From Rikenellaceae bacterium (GTDB lineage Bacteria > Bacteroidota > Bacteroidia > Bacteroidales > Rikenellaceae): DNA of 64,000 bases. The position numbers were made by a program, and so were the translations under genes. This document shows positions 34,179-44,411 of this stretch, piece after piece. The stretch's first letter is position 1, and each line of letters starts with the position of its first letter. Below the pieces are notes generated by a model. It saw nothing but the letters and a program-made list of their open reading frames with translations. It ran no database searches and had not been told where the DNA came from. The stretch spans positions 131,921 through 195,920 of the forward strand of contig JAJBUQ010000019.1 in assembly GCA_020860245.1 (NCBI GenBank), in the 5' to 3' direction.

Positions 34179-35462
34179 ATGAAAAATTTTTACTACATAA
34201 TCAAGAATGCGCTTATCGTTTCTTTAATTGCAGTCACAGTCGTGGCCTGCCGTAAGGACGATTATAACGACGTGGTCGAAGAACGTGTAAGCGGTGGTAA
34301 GACAGCTGACTCTTCCTCGCGGACGGTGTTGGTATATATGGCTGCGGAGAATAGTCTTAACGACTACGCCTACAATAATATAGCGGAAATGATGGCAGGC
34401 ATAGAGGCGGTATCGCATTTGACCGGCAAAAATAATATTATCGTTTATCTCGATCCGGCTAAAGCAGATTCATCCGATCCTGTGGCGGGCAATGTTCCGC
34501 GTCTGATACATATCACGACGGATAATAATGGCAAAGCCCGTAAAGATATCCTAAAATATTACGAAGAGAGCGATTCCTCTTCGCCCGAAGTTATGAGGTC
34601 CGTTATATACGAAGTATGTAATAAATTCCCAGCCGAGCAGTACGGTTTGATATTGTGGTCGCATGGAATGGGATGGGCCCCTTACGAGGACGACCTTATG
34701 AATTACTGGATTTACGGAAGCCAAACCTCAGCTCAGATATCTTATGGTTTGCAGAATCCGTTATATGATGACGGACTTCCGATGACCAAAGCATTCGGAC
34801 AGGACGGCAATAATTGGATGACTAATCAGGATATGGTAGACGCGATACCGAGTAATCTGTTCGATTTTATAATCTTCGATGCTTGTTTTATGGGCAGCGT
34901 TGAGGTCCTCTATGAATTGAGAGACAAGGCCGATTATTTTATCAGTTCTGTTGCGGAAATTCTCGCCGAGGGATTCCCTTATTTATATATTATGGATCTA
35001 TTGTTGACTCCGGGCAATAATTATCAGGAGATATGTGAGGCTTATTTTGAATTTTATGCAAATCATGATAAGGGGGGCAGCTATCGCTCCGCTACCGTTT
35101 CCCTTGTTCAGAGTTCCGAACTGGAGAATCTTGCTTTTGCGGTAAGGAATGTGGTGCAGGCGGATAGAGATCGCGCGGTAAACGTCGATCTCTCCTCCGT
35201 GCAAAGATATGACAGATACAATAATAAGATCATATATGACCTTGGAGACTATATAGAAAAAATATCCGCTTCAGCCGAGTACGAAGTATTTACCTCGGCT
35301 CTTGATAGGGCAGTGCTGTACAAGGCCCATACTACAAGCTTCCTGAACTTCACAATTAATACCCACAGCGGTTTGAGCGTCTATATTCCCGCTCCGGATT
35401 ATGAGCAGTATATAACTCCATATTATATACAATTACCGTGGTACGATGCTGTTTGGAGATAA
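34179..35462 (+). CDS. Clostripain-family (C11) cysteine peptidase lipoprotein
   Basis: 427 residues from ATG 34179; the open frame runs further up, but that would overlap uvrB and bury the signal peptide. The N-terminal signal ends in lipobox TVVAC (Cys about 22). The peptidase has LVYMAAENSLNDYAYNN (strand 1), ILWSHGMGW with the catalytic His, and FDACFMGSVEVLYELRD with the catalytic Cys. C11 enzymes cut after Arg or Lys and are common secreted virulence or nutrition factors in Bacteroidales. It is probably anchored to the outer membrane. A strong terminator follows. Confidence 0.9.
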   Translation: MKNFYYIIKNALIVSLIAVTVVACRKDDYNDVVEERVSGGKTADSSSRTVLVYMAAENSLNDYAYNNIAEMMAGIEAVSHLTGKNNIIVYLDPAKADSSDPVAGNVPRLIHITTDNNGKARKDILKYYEESDSSSPEVMRSVIYEVCNKFPAEQYGLILWSHGMGWAPYEDDLMNYWIYGSQTSAQISYGLQNPLYDDGLPMTKAFGQDGNNWMTNQDMVDAIPSNLFDFIIFDACFMGSVEVLYELRDKADYFISSVAEILAEGFPYLYIMDLLLTPGNNYQEICEAYFEFYANHDKGGSYRSATVSLVQSSELENLAFAVRNVVQADRDRAVNVDLSSVQRYDRYNNKIIYDLGDYIEKISASAEYEVFTSALDRAVLYKAHTTSFLNFTINTHSGLSVYIPAPDYEQYITPYYIQLPWYDAVWR

Positions 35463-35490
35463 GATAAGTAAGTAATTTAAGAATATAGAT

Positions 35491-35528
35491 AAAATAGAAC
35501 CGCCTGTTGCAACAGGCGGTTCTATTTT
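35491..35528. terminator. Bidirectional terminator, 38-bp perfect palindrome
   Basis: Two 19-nt arms with no spacer (35491-35509 and 35510-35528) form a GC-rich stem with A/T-rich base. It ends the C11 peptidase gene and the convergent ftsE. Confidence 0.92.
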
Positions 35529-35531
35529 ACT

Positions 35532-36268
35532 TTATGCGTTGTTTAAAATATTTATGACGTCAATGTCTTCAATCGTTCCCTGATTGAACCGGAGGGTCCG
35601 GGAGGGGTATTGCTGGAGATTGTTAATATTGTGCGTCGCCATGACAATAGCGCATCCGGAATCCCGAATATCCATAAATATTTTCATTATCGTATCCGCC
35701 GCCGAAGGGTCGAGATTCCCCGTAGGCTCGTCCGCGAGAATAACGTCCGGATCGTTCAGCAAAGCACGAGCTATGGCGAGTCTTTGTTGTTCTCCGCCCG
35801 ACATTTGGAATGGCATCTTGTGCATCTTATGAGTAAGATCGACTGCTTCCAGCACTTCCTCGATTCTCGATGTTATCTCGGAATTGCTCTTCCAGTTGGT
35901 CGCCTTAAGAATAAATCTCAAATTCTCGTATACATTCCTGTCATGGAGTAGTTTATAATCCTGAAATACAATCCCTAACTTCCTGCGAAGGAATGGAATC
36001 TGTTTGCGGCGCAGCCTCCTCAGATTATATCCTGCTACGGTTCCCTCCCCTGTAATCAGTGGGAGTTCCCCGTAAAGTGTCTTTAATAATGAACTCTTAC
36101 CGCTACCGACGCGACCGATCAGATATACCAGCTCCCCCTGACTGATAGTGATATTCACTCCTGTCAAGATCATGTTGTTATTCGGATCGTCGACCTTACG
36201 GACATTGCCTCCGTCCTGACGATGGTATATTGAAACGTTCTTTAATTCGATAACCGGTTTTGTTCCCA

Positions 36269-36269
<1 letters not shown>
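35532..36269 (-). CDS. ftsE: FtsE-like ABC transporter ATPase
   Basis: 245 residues. ABC ATPase with Walker A GRVGSGKSS, Q-loop VFQDYKLL, signature MSGGEQQRLAIARALL, Walker B VILADEPTGNLD and H-loop ATHN. The sequence DYKLLHDRNVYENL and QMSGGEQQR pattern is that of FtsE, which with FtsX couples cell division to peptidoglycan hydrolase activation. No ftsX is adjacent here. The N-terminus has a short insert (HRQDGGNVRKVDDPNN) that is not standard. Its start overlaps the gyrB stop by 1 nt (TAATG), so translation is coupled to gyrB. Confidence 0.88.
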
Positions 36270-38227
<1,958 letters not shown>

Positions 38228-38240
38228 TTATTTGAACCCA

Positions 38241-38271
38241 CAAATATACAAATTCCCCTTAAGAAAACAAA
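38241..38271 (-). promoter_or_regulatory. gyrB promoter with embedded inverted repeat
   Basis: Minus-strand TTTG (38271-38268), 19 nt, TATATTTG (38248-38241) is an exact consensus match. The inverted repeat ATTCCCCTT-9 nt-AAGGGGAAT (38252-38278) overlaps the -33 box and the spacer. Confidence 0.8.
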
Positions 38272-38341
38272 GGGGAATCTGTGCGGTATACGGTTATTTT
38301 TAGTTGTTTATTAAGATAATTTTAAATGCTGTTATATTGAA

Positions 38342-39631
38342 TTAAAACAGGCTCTCCGCTTTGGCGATAACGTCTTTGTCGTTTGGTTCAAGACCGAATA
38401 CAAATGATGGTTTCAGATAAAATAATTTCTTACCCTCTTTAAATCTCCCTTCTCCTCCTCCGGTAATGTTGAGATTGATGATTTTCTTTCGATCCACCGC
38501 TCCGTTGGAAATTGATTCGATGAGCGTTGCGAGGGCTACCGCAGGAGCGCAGTGTATATCTATTCCTTCATGTTCGAGGAATAATATTTTCGCTTCTTCA
38601 GCCTGTTCGTTCGTAGCATACAACACTTCTCCGCCGGTAGATTTGACTGCATCGTACATACCGCCTTTGATTCCGTAAGGTGGTTTGCGATTGGACAAAA
38701 CCTTAGCATTTATCGTTTCCGCATCTTTGCGTGCCTGCCTGTCGCTATAATATGGAATATCGCGAGAATCCTCCTTCCACGCGTTATACATGGGGATGAA
38801 CGGATAATTCTGCGATACATAGAGCTTGGAGAGTTTATTACCGAACCGTCCGTCTTCGATCAGGCGCAGGTTCGCTTCCCAGGCCGCTATCGCTCCGGTA
38901 CCGCTTCCCACAGCCTGAAAATAATAATCGGGAATCTCCCCTATGGCGGTAGCTGCGGAGAGGAACGTCGTGCCCATACCATCTCTTCGCGCTACGTTCT
39001 TCGCTCCCCCTTCCGCGAAAAATTTATTCGACCTCAGCGCAAGCTGGCTAAGATAAATAGCATCGAAATAATCCCCTCCGCTTTGGGGTGATATGAGTCT
39101 GACGCAGTCGTTGAGAGGATTCTCGAACCAAAGTGCTTCAATATTGTCTTCCGGTACACAGAGGAGCAGCGGAATGTTGTTTTCGGAACACACCTTAGCG
39201 AAGGCCCTCGCAGTGTTTCCTGCCGAAGCCACTACCAGAACCCTGCTGGAAGATTCAGGCATTCTCCCCCCTACGGAATAGGCTTCTGTCTCTTTGAATG
39301 AGCACGTAGTCATATTGGCCCCTCTCTCCGGGAAATAACCGTTAAATGTAATGTAAAGATTATCACACCTGAGATACCTGGCAAGTCCTTCGCTCTTATA
39401 GGTCACCGGTGTGGCCGAACCTTTGAGCATTCTATTGACAGGAAGCCAATCCGCAAAACGGTAGACTCCCCATTCTTCCCCTTTTATGTCGATTTGTTTT
39501 TTTTCGTATACGGTCCTTATAAGGGTGCTCTCGCAACACTCCGGATCGTCAAGCGTCCAACCCTCGTCATCGAATATCCTGTCGGTAAGCAGATTAAGAA
39601 GTTTGTATCTGGTAGGTGTAAAATTTTCCAT
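38342..39631 (-). CDS. Cysteate synthase-like PLP enzyme (threonine synthase fold)
   Basis: 429 residues. PLP fold-type II enzyme related to threonine synthase: the Lys that binds PLP is in CSFKETEAY, the ring-contact motif is VASAGNTARAF, and the phosphate loop is GSGTGAIAAWE. NITGGGEGRFKE near the C-terminus fits the cysteate synthase group, which makes L-cysteate from O-phosphoserine and sulfite. In Bacteroidota cysteate feeds sulfonolipid synthesis (known in Alistipes and related genera). A plain threonine synthase is the alternative, but SFKETEAY in place of SFKD argues against it. It is separated from gyrB by 120 nt and may be read through. Confidence 0.75.
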   Translation of the reverse strand: MENFTPTRYKLLNLLTDRIFDDEGWTLDDPECCESTLIRTVYEKKQIDIKGEEWGVYRFADWLPVNRMLKGSATPVTYKSEGLARYLRCDNLYITFNGYFPERGANMTTCSFKETEAYSVGGRMPESSSRVLVVASAGNTARAFAKVCSENNIPLLLCVPEDNIEALWFENPLNDCVRLISPQSGGDYFDAIYLSQLALRSNKFFAEGGAKNVARRDGMGTTFLSAATAIGEIPDYYFQAVGSGTGAIAAWEANLRLIEDGRFGNKLSKLYVSQNYPFIPMYNAWKEDSRDIPYYSDRQARKDAETINAKVLSNRKPPYGIKGGMYDAVKSTGGEVLYATNEQAEEAKILFLEHEGIDIHCAPAVALATLIESISNGAVDRKKIINLNITGGGEGRFKEGKKLFYLKPSFVFGLEPNDKDVIAKAESLF

Positions 39632-39768
39632 GTCGTGATTTTTTCCGCAACAAAAATAACAATGATGAAGGTTCTGAAAGTAAGCATTAATACCTAAATT
39701 TATTTGTTTTTTACTATATGAAGTAGTATATAGAGTAGCGGAAGCTGATAATTATTTTACATGTAAAT

Positions 39769-39799
39769 TTTGTGCGGAGGAAAATAATTCTTACTTTTG
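39769..39799 (+). promoter_or_regulatory. Promoter of the rpsF-rpsR-rplI operon
   Basis: TTTG (39769-39772), 19 nt, TACTTTTG (39792-39799) is an exact consensus match. The leader is about 30 nt. Confidence 0.85.
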
Positions 39800-39833
39800 C
39801 GCTCGCAAATAATAAATTTAATTAATTTCATTT

Positions 39834-40178
39834 ATGAACAATTACGAAACCGTTTTCATTGCTACTCCGGTGCTCTCAGACGTGCAGCTCAAGGAGATAA
39901 TAGGCAAATTCCGCGGTATTATAACCGAAAACGGAGGCAAGATCGTCAATGAGGAAGATTGGGGTCTGAAGAAGCTTGCTTATCCTATTCAGAAAAAAAC
40001 TACCGGTTTTTACGCTTTATTTCAGTTCGAAGCTGAAGGAGATATCGTAGAAAAACTCGAAACGCAGTATCGCCGCGACGAACGTATTATCCGTTTCCTT
40101 ACCTTTAAACTGGATAAATACGCCGTAGAGTACGCTGAAAAGAGAAAAAATAAATACGCAAACGCTAAACAAGAGTAA
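39834..40178 (+). CDS. rpsF: 30S ribosomal protein S6
   Basis: 114 residues; S6 binds the 16S rRNA central domain as a dimer with S18. The ferredoxin-like fold is read from [16 protein letters not shown] at the start, then [20 protein letters not shown] and a late strand [20 protein letters not shown]. The C-terminus is short and basic. It heads the S6-S18-L9 operon; ssb or priB, which sits between in proteobacteria, is absent as usual in this phylum. Confidence 0.97.
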   Translation: MNNYETVFIATPVLSDVQLKEIIGKFRGIITENGGKIVNEEDWGLKKLAYPIQKKTTGFYALFQFEAEGDIVEKLETQYRRDERIIRFLTFKLDKYAVEYAEKRKNKYANAKQE

Positions 40179-40180
40179 TC

Positions 40181-40450
40181 ATGGCAGCACCATCATCAGA
40201 AATAAGATATTTAAATCCTCCTACGGTAGACGTTAAGAAGAAAAAATATTGCAGATTCAAAAAGGCAGGGATCAAGTACGTCGATTATAAAGACGCCGAA
40301 TTCCTGAAAAAATTCCTTAACGAGCAGGGGAAAATTCTTCCACGCCGTATCACCGGAACTTCACAGAAATTCCAGAAGAAAGTGTCTACCGCCGTTAAAC
40401 GCGCGCGCCACCTTGCACTTCTTCCTTATGTAACTGATATGTTTAAATAA
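40181..40450 (+). CDS. rpsR: 30S ribosomal protein S18
   Basis: 89 residues; partner of S6 on the 30S platform. The conserved core is [20 protein letters not shown], followed by [24 protein letters not shown] and the basic tail [17 protein letters not shown]. It starts 2 nt after rpsF and 18 nt before rplI, and shares the promoter at 39769. The N-terminal 20 residues, starting [20 protein letters not shown], are a lineage-specific extension. Confidence 0.97.
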   Translation: MAAPSSEIRYLNPPTVDVKKKKYCRFKKAGIKYVDYKDAEFLKKFLNEQGKILPRRITGTSQKFQKKVSTAVKRARHLALLPYVTDMFK

Positions 40451-40468
40451 AAAACGGAGGACAGACAA

Positions 40469-40912
40469 ATGCAAATCATACTTAAAAAAGATGTTGAAAA
40501 CCTCGGATATGCTAACGATATCGTAGATGTTCGTCCGGGATATGCCAACAATTTTCTTATACCTCAGGGATATGCGACCGTTGCTACTCCTTCGGCGAAA
40601 AAAGTTCTTGCTGAAAATTTAAGGCAGCGCGCTCACAAAGACGCTAAAGTTAAATCTGACGCGGAACAGCTTGCCGCTTCATTCGAAGGCGTAAGCGTTA
40701 CGATTCCTGCTAAAGTAGGTGAACAAGGCAAAATCTTCGGATCTGTCAGCGCAGCTCAGGTTGCTGACGCGTTGAAAGAAAAAGGGTTCGATATCTATAG
40801 AAAAAATATATCTGTCGAAACTATAAAAGCTCTCGGAAGCTATACTGCTACTATCAGACTCCATAAAGAAGTGTCTGCTCAGGTTGCGGTAGAAGTCGTC
40901 GAAGAGAAATAA
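40469..40912 (+). CDS. rplI: 50S ribosomal protein L9
   Basis: 147 residues. The N-terminal domain has MQIILKKDVENLGYANDIVD and RPGYANNFLIPQGYA; a long helix follows and then the C-terminal domain IFGSVSAAQVADAL with IRLHKEVSAQVAVEV. L9 binds 23S rRNA domain V and limits frameshifting. A clear purine-rich ribosome site (AACGGAGGACAG) lies before the ATG, unusual for a phylum that often lacks one. It closes the operon; a 47-bp hairpin follows. Confidence 0.97.
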   Translation: MQIILKKDVENLGYANDIVDVRPGYANNFLIPQGYATVATPSAKKVLAENLRQRAHKDAKVKSDAEQLAASFEGVSVTIPAKVGEQGKIFGSVSAAQVADALKEKGFDIYRKNISVETIKALGSYTATIRLHKEVSAQVAVEVVEEK

Positions 40913-40923
40913 CTTATTATTTT

Positions 40924-40970
40924 ATTACATACAATAACGGCGGATAATACCCGCCGTTATTGTATGTAAT
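40924..40970. terminator. Terminator-like hairpin after rplI
   Basis: Perfect 20-nt arms (40924-40943 and 40951-40970) enclose a 7-nt loop. There is no long T run on either side, but the GC-rich apex (ACGGCGG/CCGCCGT) and A/T-rich base fit a bidirectional terminator between rplI and the convergent small ORF. Confidence 0.75.
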
Positions 40971-40993
40971 AGTAAATGATCTAAATGGATTTT

Positions 40994-41281
40994 TTATTTT
41001 TTTATTGTCTGAAGATAGGTGTTTAGACTATGAAGCATATTATTCATCTCCTTTTCTTCAGATTTATATATTTCTACAATGGATTGGGAAATTCGTTTTT
41101 GACGCAGTGCCTGTTTTTGGATTTTTAATTCCTTCATTCGGTCTATTTCCATAGTCAAAGAAGCTATATTATGTCTCATCCTTCTCCGGTGGTATTTATC
41201 TGCATATCTGATATGACGAATTTTCTTTTTTTCTTCAAGGGGTATGTTTACCATTATCCTTATATCTTCTAAATTTTCCAT
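40994..41281 (-). CDS. Small basic helical protein downstream of the zeta-toxin-like gene
   Basis: 95 residues, very rich in Lys and Arg (EEKKKIRHIRYADKYHRRRM) with heptad-like leucine and methionine spacing afterwards, suggesting a coiled coil. I do not recognise the family. It follows the zeta-toxin-like gene after 7 nt on the same strand, so both share one promoter. It could be a partner or antitoxin of the kinase in reversed order, or simply a small RNA- or DNA-binding protein. No DNA-binding motif is clear. Codon use does not stand out from the neighbours by eye. Confidence 0.6.
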   Translation of the reverse strand: MENLEDIRIMVNIPLEEKKKIRHIRYADKYHRRRMRHNIASLTMEIDRMKELKIQKQALRQKRISQSIVEIYKSEEKEMNNMLHSLNTYLQTIKK

Positions 41282-41288
41282 AATTATG

Positions 41289-42218
41289 CTATTTATAAAC
41301 CTCGATTACGGGCGAATCTCCTTTATAACTGACGACTTTGGGCGGACATCCCCATGCTACGTCAGTAGATAGTTTTGCAATCGATCTAAATATACGGTTT
41401 TTAAGGTTTTTTTCTTTTATACGGTAATACGATATTAATGGTTCATGACTGTACACATCAAAAATCAAGCCCAAAGGAACGTATCTTCCGGTTTTGTCAA
41501 AGCGTTCCAGAGCCCTTTGCGTTGCCTTTCTTCTGTCCAGCTGAACCATGATGAGATGGGGGGTATATCCTATTTTTTTGAATACCATAGCATTTTTAAT
41601 AAGGCTCTCGTGGTTTGCACCTATTGTCGGTATACAAAGATTTATCCCCGATTTAAGACATCTGATCTGCAAGCACTCGAAATTTTTCGGAATGTTTCTT
41701 ACAGATTCGTCTCCGTAAATTAAAAAACTCGACTCGTGATGAACGAGCGATGCTCCATAGGGATGACTGAGGTATTCCGGGAATTTTCTTTTTGCGTAAT
41801 CCGAATCCAATATCAAAGAACCAGTGAAATCGGCAATCTTAGTGGCTATGGAGGATTTGCCGGATGCAGGCAGTCCGATTATAAAATATACCTGCTTATT
41901 GAATTTAGCCTCTTCCAACGGTTTTGCTCCGCCGTTTCCTAATGTAATTTCGTCATCATTATCCAGACGAGGTAAACCATATAATTCATCAATTATTTTT
42001 TCCCGCAATTCCCATCTTTTTTCGTCCGATCTGTATTTTTTGGCTCTGTGGTTAGTGTAGTATAACGTAATTCTATCGGTAGTGTCAGGAAGGTTCTTTT
42101 CTCCGTCGCTTACTCTTGCACATAAGGTAGTGTCGGGATCTTCGATGCACAAAACATTTTCCAAAAATTCACCGACTAATTCGGGACTGTGCAACGGACG
42201 AGAATACTTCACATTCAT
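41289..42218 (-). CDS. Zeta-toxin-like P-loop kinase
   Basis: 309 residues. The Walker A loop GLPASGKSS (about 115-123) is followed by LILDSDYAKRKFPEY, matching the substrate-binding Asp of zeta/PezT kinases, then HHESS and an Arg-rich lid RRKATQRALERFDKTGRYVP. Zeta toxins phosphorylate UDP-N-acetylglucosamine and block cell wall synthesis. The first 110 residues are an extra domain without a clear family, including a stretch rich in charged residues. No epsilon-type antitoxin lies upstream; the only close gene is the 95-residue protein downstream. A different metabolite kinase cannot be excluded. Confidence 0.7.
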   Translation of the reverse strand: MNVKYSRPLHSPELVGEFLENVLCIEDPDTTLCARVSDGEKNLPDTTDRITLYYTNHRAKKYRSDEKRWELREKIIDELYGLPRLDNDDEITLGNGGAKPLEEAKFNKQVYFIIGLPASGKSSIATKIADFTGSLILDSDYAKRKFPEYLSHPYGASLVHHESSFLIYGDESVRNIPKNFECLQIRCLKSGINLCIPTIGANHESLIKNAMVFKKIGYTPHLIMVQLDRRKATQRALERFDKTGRYVPLGLIFDVYSHEPLISYYRIKEKNLKNRIFRSIAKLSTDVAWGCPPKVVSYKGDSPVIEVYK

Positions 42219-42235
42219 AAAACCTGTATTTATTA

Positions 42236-42266
42236 CAAAAATACAATATTAAAATTAATCATCAAA
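42236..42266 (-). promoter_or_regulatory. Promoter of the zeta-toxin-like operon
   Basis: Minus-strand TTTG (42266-42263), 19 nt, TATTTTTG (42243-42236) is an exact consensus match, with a leader of about 15 nt. A short dyad GTATTT/AAATAC (42226-42244) overlaps the -7 box. Confidence 0.8.
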
Positions 42267-42289
42267 AATATTTTCTTATTAAAATTTTA

Positions 42290-43051
42290 TCAGAGTTCTT
42301 CTCCGTTTTGCATCCGCCAAGTCCGGACCAGCTTATCGAAAACACCACGTGCGCTCAGATAGGAGAATATCAAGCCTTGTTTGCCGTCTAAAAATCCAAG
42401 TTTCAGTATATAATGGCGGAAGAAGCGGAATCCCGGTTTCAGAAGCAGCTTCCCGAGGGTTACTTTATACCCGTTCCTGTACATTTGTACCGCATGTAAT
42501 TTTGCGTAGTGGTCATATTTTTCCAGTGTGTGCCCATAGCTTCTATAAGTATTGTGGATAATTCTGCTACGGAATTTTTTTACAGGCAGCCCTCCGACAT
42601 CAGGAACTTCATGGACCTCATTCTTATAATGTATATTTTTAGGAAACATTCTTATTACATGGTCTCCGCCTGCTCCGCTATGCCTCAGTACGCGATCCAT
42701 GAAAATATTGTCGCGTCCGATACTGACGGCACACAATTCGACCGTTTCTGAAGCCAGGAATTGGAGTATCTCTCTTTGAAGTTCCGGTGTGACGATCTCA
42801 TCGGCATCCATAACCAACACCCAGTCGCATACCGCCTGTTCCAGTGAAAAATTTCTCTGCGAAGAGAAATTGTCGAACCTTCTTGTAAATATCTTATCCG
42901 TGTACTCCCTCGCGATCCGAACCGTATCGTCCGTGCTCAGGGAATCCACAATTACTATCTCATCTGCAAACCCAAGCGATTGGAGTGTCTTGCGGATATT
43001 CTGTTCTTCGTTATAAGTAATTAGTACAGCGCTTAATTTATTCTTCTCCAT
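42290..43051 (-). CDS. Glycosyltransferase family 2, WaaE/KdtX-like
   Basis: 253 residues from ATG 43051. The GT-A fold is seen from LSAVLITYNEEQNI at residue 6, then EIVIVDSLSTDDT and MDADEIVTPEL, in which DAD is the metal-binding motif. The segment HSGAGGDHVIRMFPK and the downstream KFRSRIIHNTYRSYGH match the WaaE/KdtX subfamily, which adds a sugar to the lipopolysaccharide inner core. The ATG is chosen over an upstream start at 43105 because that would run into the divergent gene's promoter. The O-antigen ligase-like gene is divergent, 88 nt away. Confidence 0.87.
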   Translation of the reverse strand: MEKNKLSAVLITYNEEQNIRKTLQSLGFADEIVIVDSLSTDDTVRIAREYTDKIFTRRFDNFSSQRNFSLEQAVCDWVLVMDADEIVTPELQREILQFLASETVELCAVSIGRDNIFMDRVLRHSGAGGDHVIRMFPKNIHYKNEVHEVPDVGGLPVKKFRSRIIHNTYRSYGHTLEKYDHYAKLHAVQMYRNGYKVTLGKLLLKPGFRFFRHYILKLGFLDGKQGLIFSYLSARGVFDKLVRTWRMQNGEEL

Positions 43052-43112
43052 TTTGCAATATACGGTAAATTTAATTATTACCGAGAGGACTCCTAAATAT
43101 ACCAAAATAATT

Positions 43113-43120
43113 TATCTTTG
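43113..43120 (+). promoter_or_regulatory. -7 element before the O-antigen ligase-like gene
   Basis: TATCTTTG fits TAnnTTTG and lies 19 nt before the ATG at 43140; it rules out the longer open frame starting at 43053. The -33 position has no TTTG. Confidence 0.55.
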
Positions 43121-43139
43121 TAAAATTTCAGGAATCAGT

Positions 43140-44408
43140 ATGGAACATAATAATCGCAAAATACTATATGTTTGGTCGAATTATATCGTAAAGATATTGC
43201 TGTTTCTTTTTATGATGCTTCTTCCTGTATCTATTAAAACCAGCAATTTTGTTTTATTTACTGCGGTGTTGTTGTTCTTCGCGAGCTATCCGTTCGTATA
43301 CAGATTCTACGGATTACCGGAGAGAAGATCTCTTAAGGAATTGTTCTCTTCGCCGCTGGTCCTATATCTGTTCGTGCTTATCTCTTTCTTTTATACGGTA
43401 GATACCGGGGAGACAATCAAATTTATGGTGTACAGAGCATCGTTGGGATTTGTACCGTTAATGTTCTTCTTAGGCTTCCGCCTGTCCAGAAGAGAATTCG
43501 AAGCTATTTGTGCGGGTATCGTTCCCGGAGTTTTTCTGATCCTAACATATTATCTTTTATTAGGATTTTACGGTATCCACAGAGGAGTAATAGGGTGGAA
43601 CGAACTTACATTCTCTACCCTGGAGAATTACCGCGTCCCCTTCCTCGTCCACCGTACGTATATATCGTTTTACGCATTGTTTGCCATGGTGGTGGTGTTG
43701 TTCAGCCGGTACATCAGATATAAGCTGTGGTTTAAAATCGCAATATCCTTCTTCATTGTAGTATCTTTGTTGTCGTATGAATCGAGAATTATTGTAGGAA
43801 TACTTGCGCTTCTTGTGATCGTTTATCCGTTTCTTATAGCACAGGGAAAAAAACTTATCCGATTATTACTCATCATATACGGTGTTGCAAGTTTAGCTGT
43901 TTTAATTCCGTTGTTATCAGGCAATTATTACAGATTGGCGGAACGTTTCACTATGGTCGGTGAGGAAATGAATGTGGATGCCGTAACCGATGAGGTCGGT
44001 TACGATTCGCGGGCAGCCAGATGGGAATCCGCCATGGAAAAAATAAAAGAACGTCCGTGGACTGGTTATGGGGCCGGAACGGAAAAAAAAGTTCTTCTTC
44101 CCATATTCCAGCTCAATGGTTTAGTGTGGTCTTCACTGTTTAATCTGGACGCACACAATCAATACATCAGCTTCTGTCTCGAGAACGGAATATTTGCCAT
44201 GTTGTTTTATATTTATCTGCTGATATATTCTTTTATACGGAGTATCCGACAGCGGAATTACATTGTAGCGAGCTTTGTAGCAATCTGTGCCGTAATGTCC
44301 CTTGTAGAGAATATTCTCAATGTGAATTGGATGATAACGATCTTCGCGGTGATTATATCCGCGTCTATCTTTGATGCCGGCGTCCGTAGGAAAAAATTCA
44401 ATTATTAA
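43140..44408 (+). CDS. O-antigen ligase-like polytopic membrane protein (Wzy_C family)
   Basis: 422 residues from ATG 43140, with about 10-12 membrane helices. The large periplasmic loop (about residues 255-340) has RWESAMEKIKERPWTGYGAG, then DAHNQYISFCLENGIFAM: the GxG and Hx(N)x(Y) pattern of Wzy_C proteins. Such proteins join O-antigen to lipid A-core, transfer glycans to proteins, or polymerise O-units. Which of these applies cannot be told from sequence. It lies divergent from the WaaE-like transferase, which supports an LPS role. It ends 3 nt before the convergent LytTR gene. Confidence 0.85.
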   Translation: MEHNNRKILYVWSNYIVKILLFLFMMLLPVSIKTSNFVLFTAVLLFFASYPFVYRFYGLPERRSLKELFSSPLVLYLFVLISFFYTVDTGETIKFMVYRASLGFVPLMFFLGFRLSRREFEAICAGIVPGVFLILTYYLLLGFYGIHRGVIGWNELTFSTLENYRVPFLVHRTYISFYALFAMVVVLFSRYIRYKLWFKIAISFFIVVSLLSYESRIIVGILALLVIVYPFLIAQGKKLIRLLLIIYGVASLAVLIPLLSGNYYRLAERFTMVGEEMNVDAVTDEVGYDSRAARWESAMEKIKERPWTGYGAGTEKKVLLPIFQLNGLVWSSLFNLDAHNQYISFCLENGIFAMLFYIYLLIYSFIRSIRQRNYIVASFVAICAVMSLVENILNVNWMITIFAVIISASIFDAGVRRKKFNY

Positions 44409-44411
44409 TTT

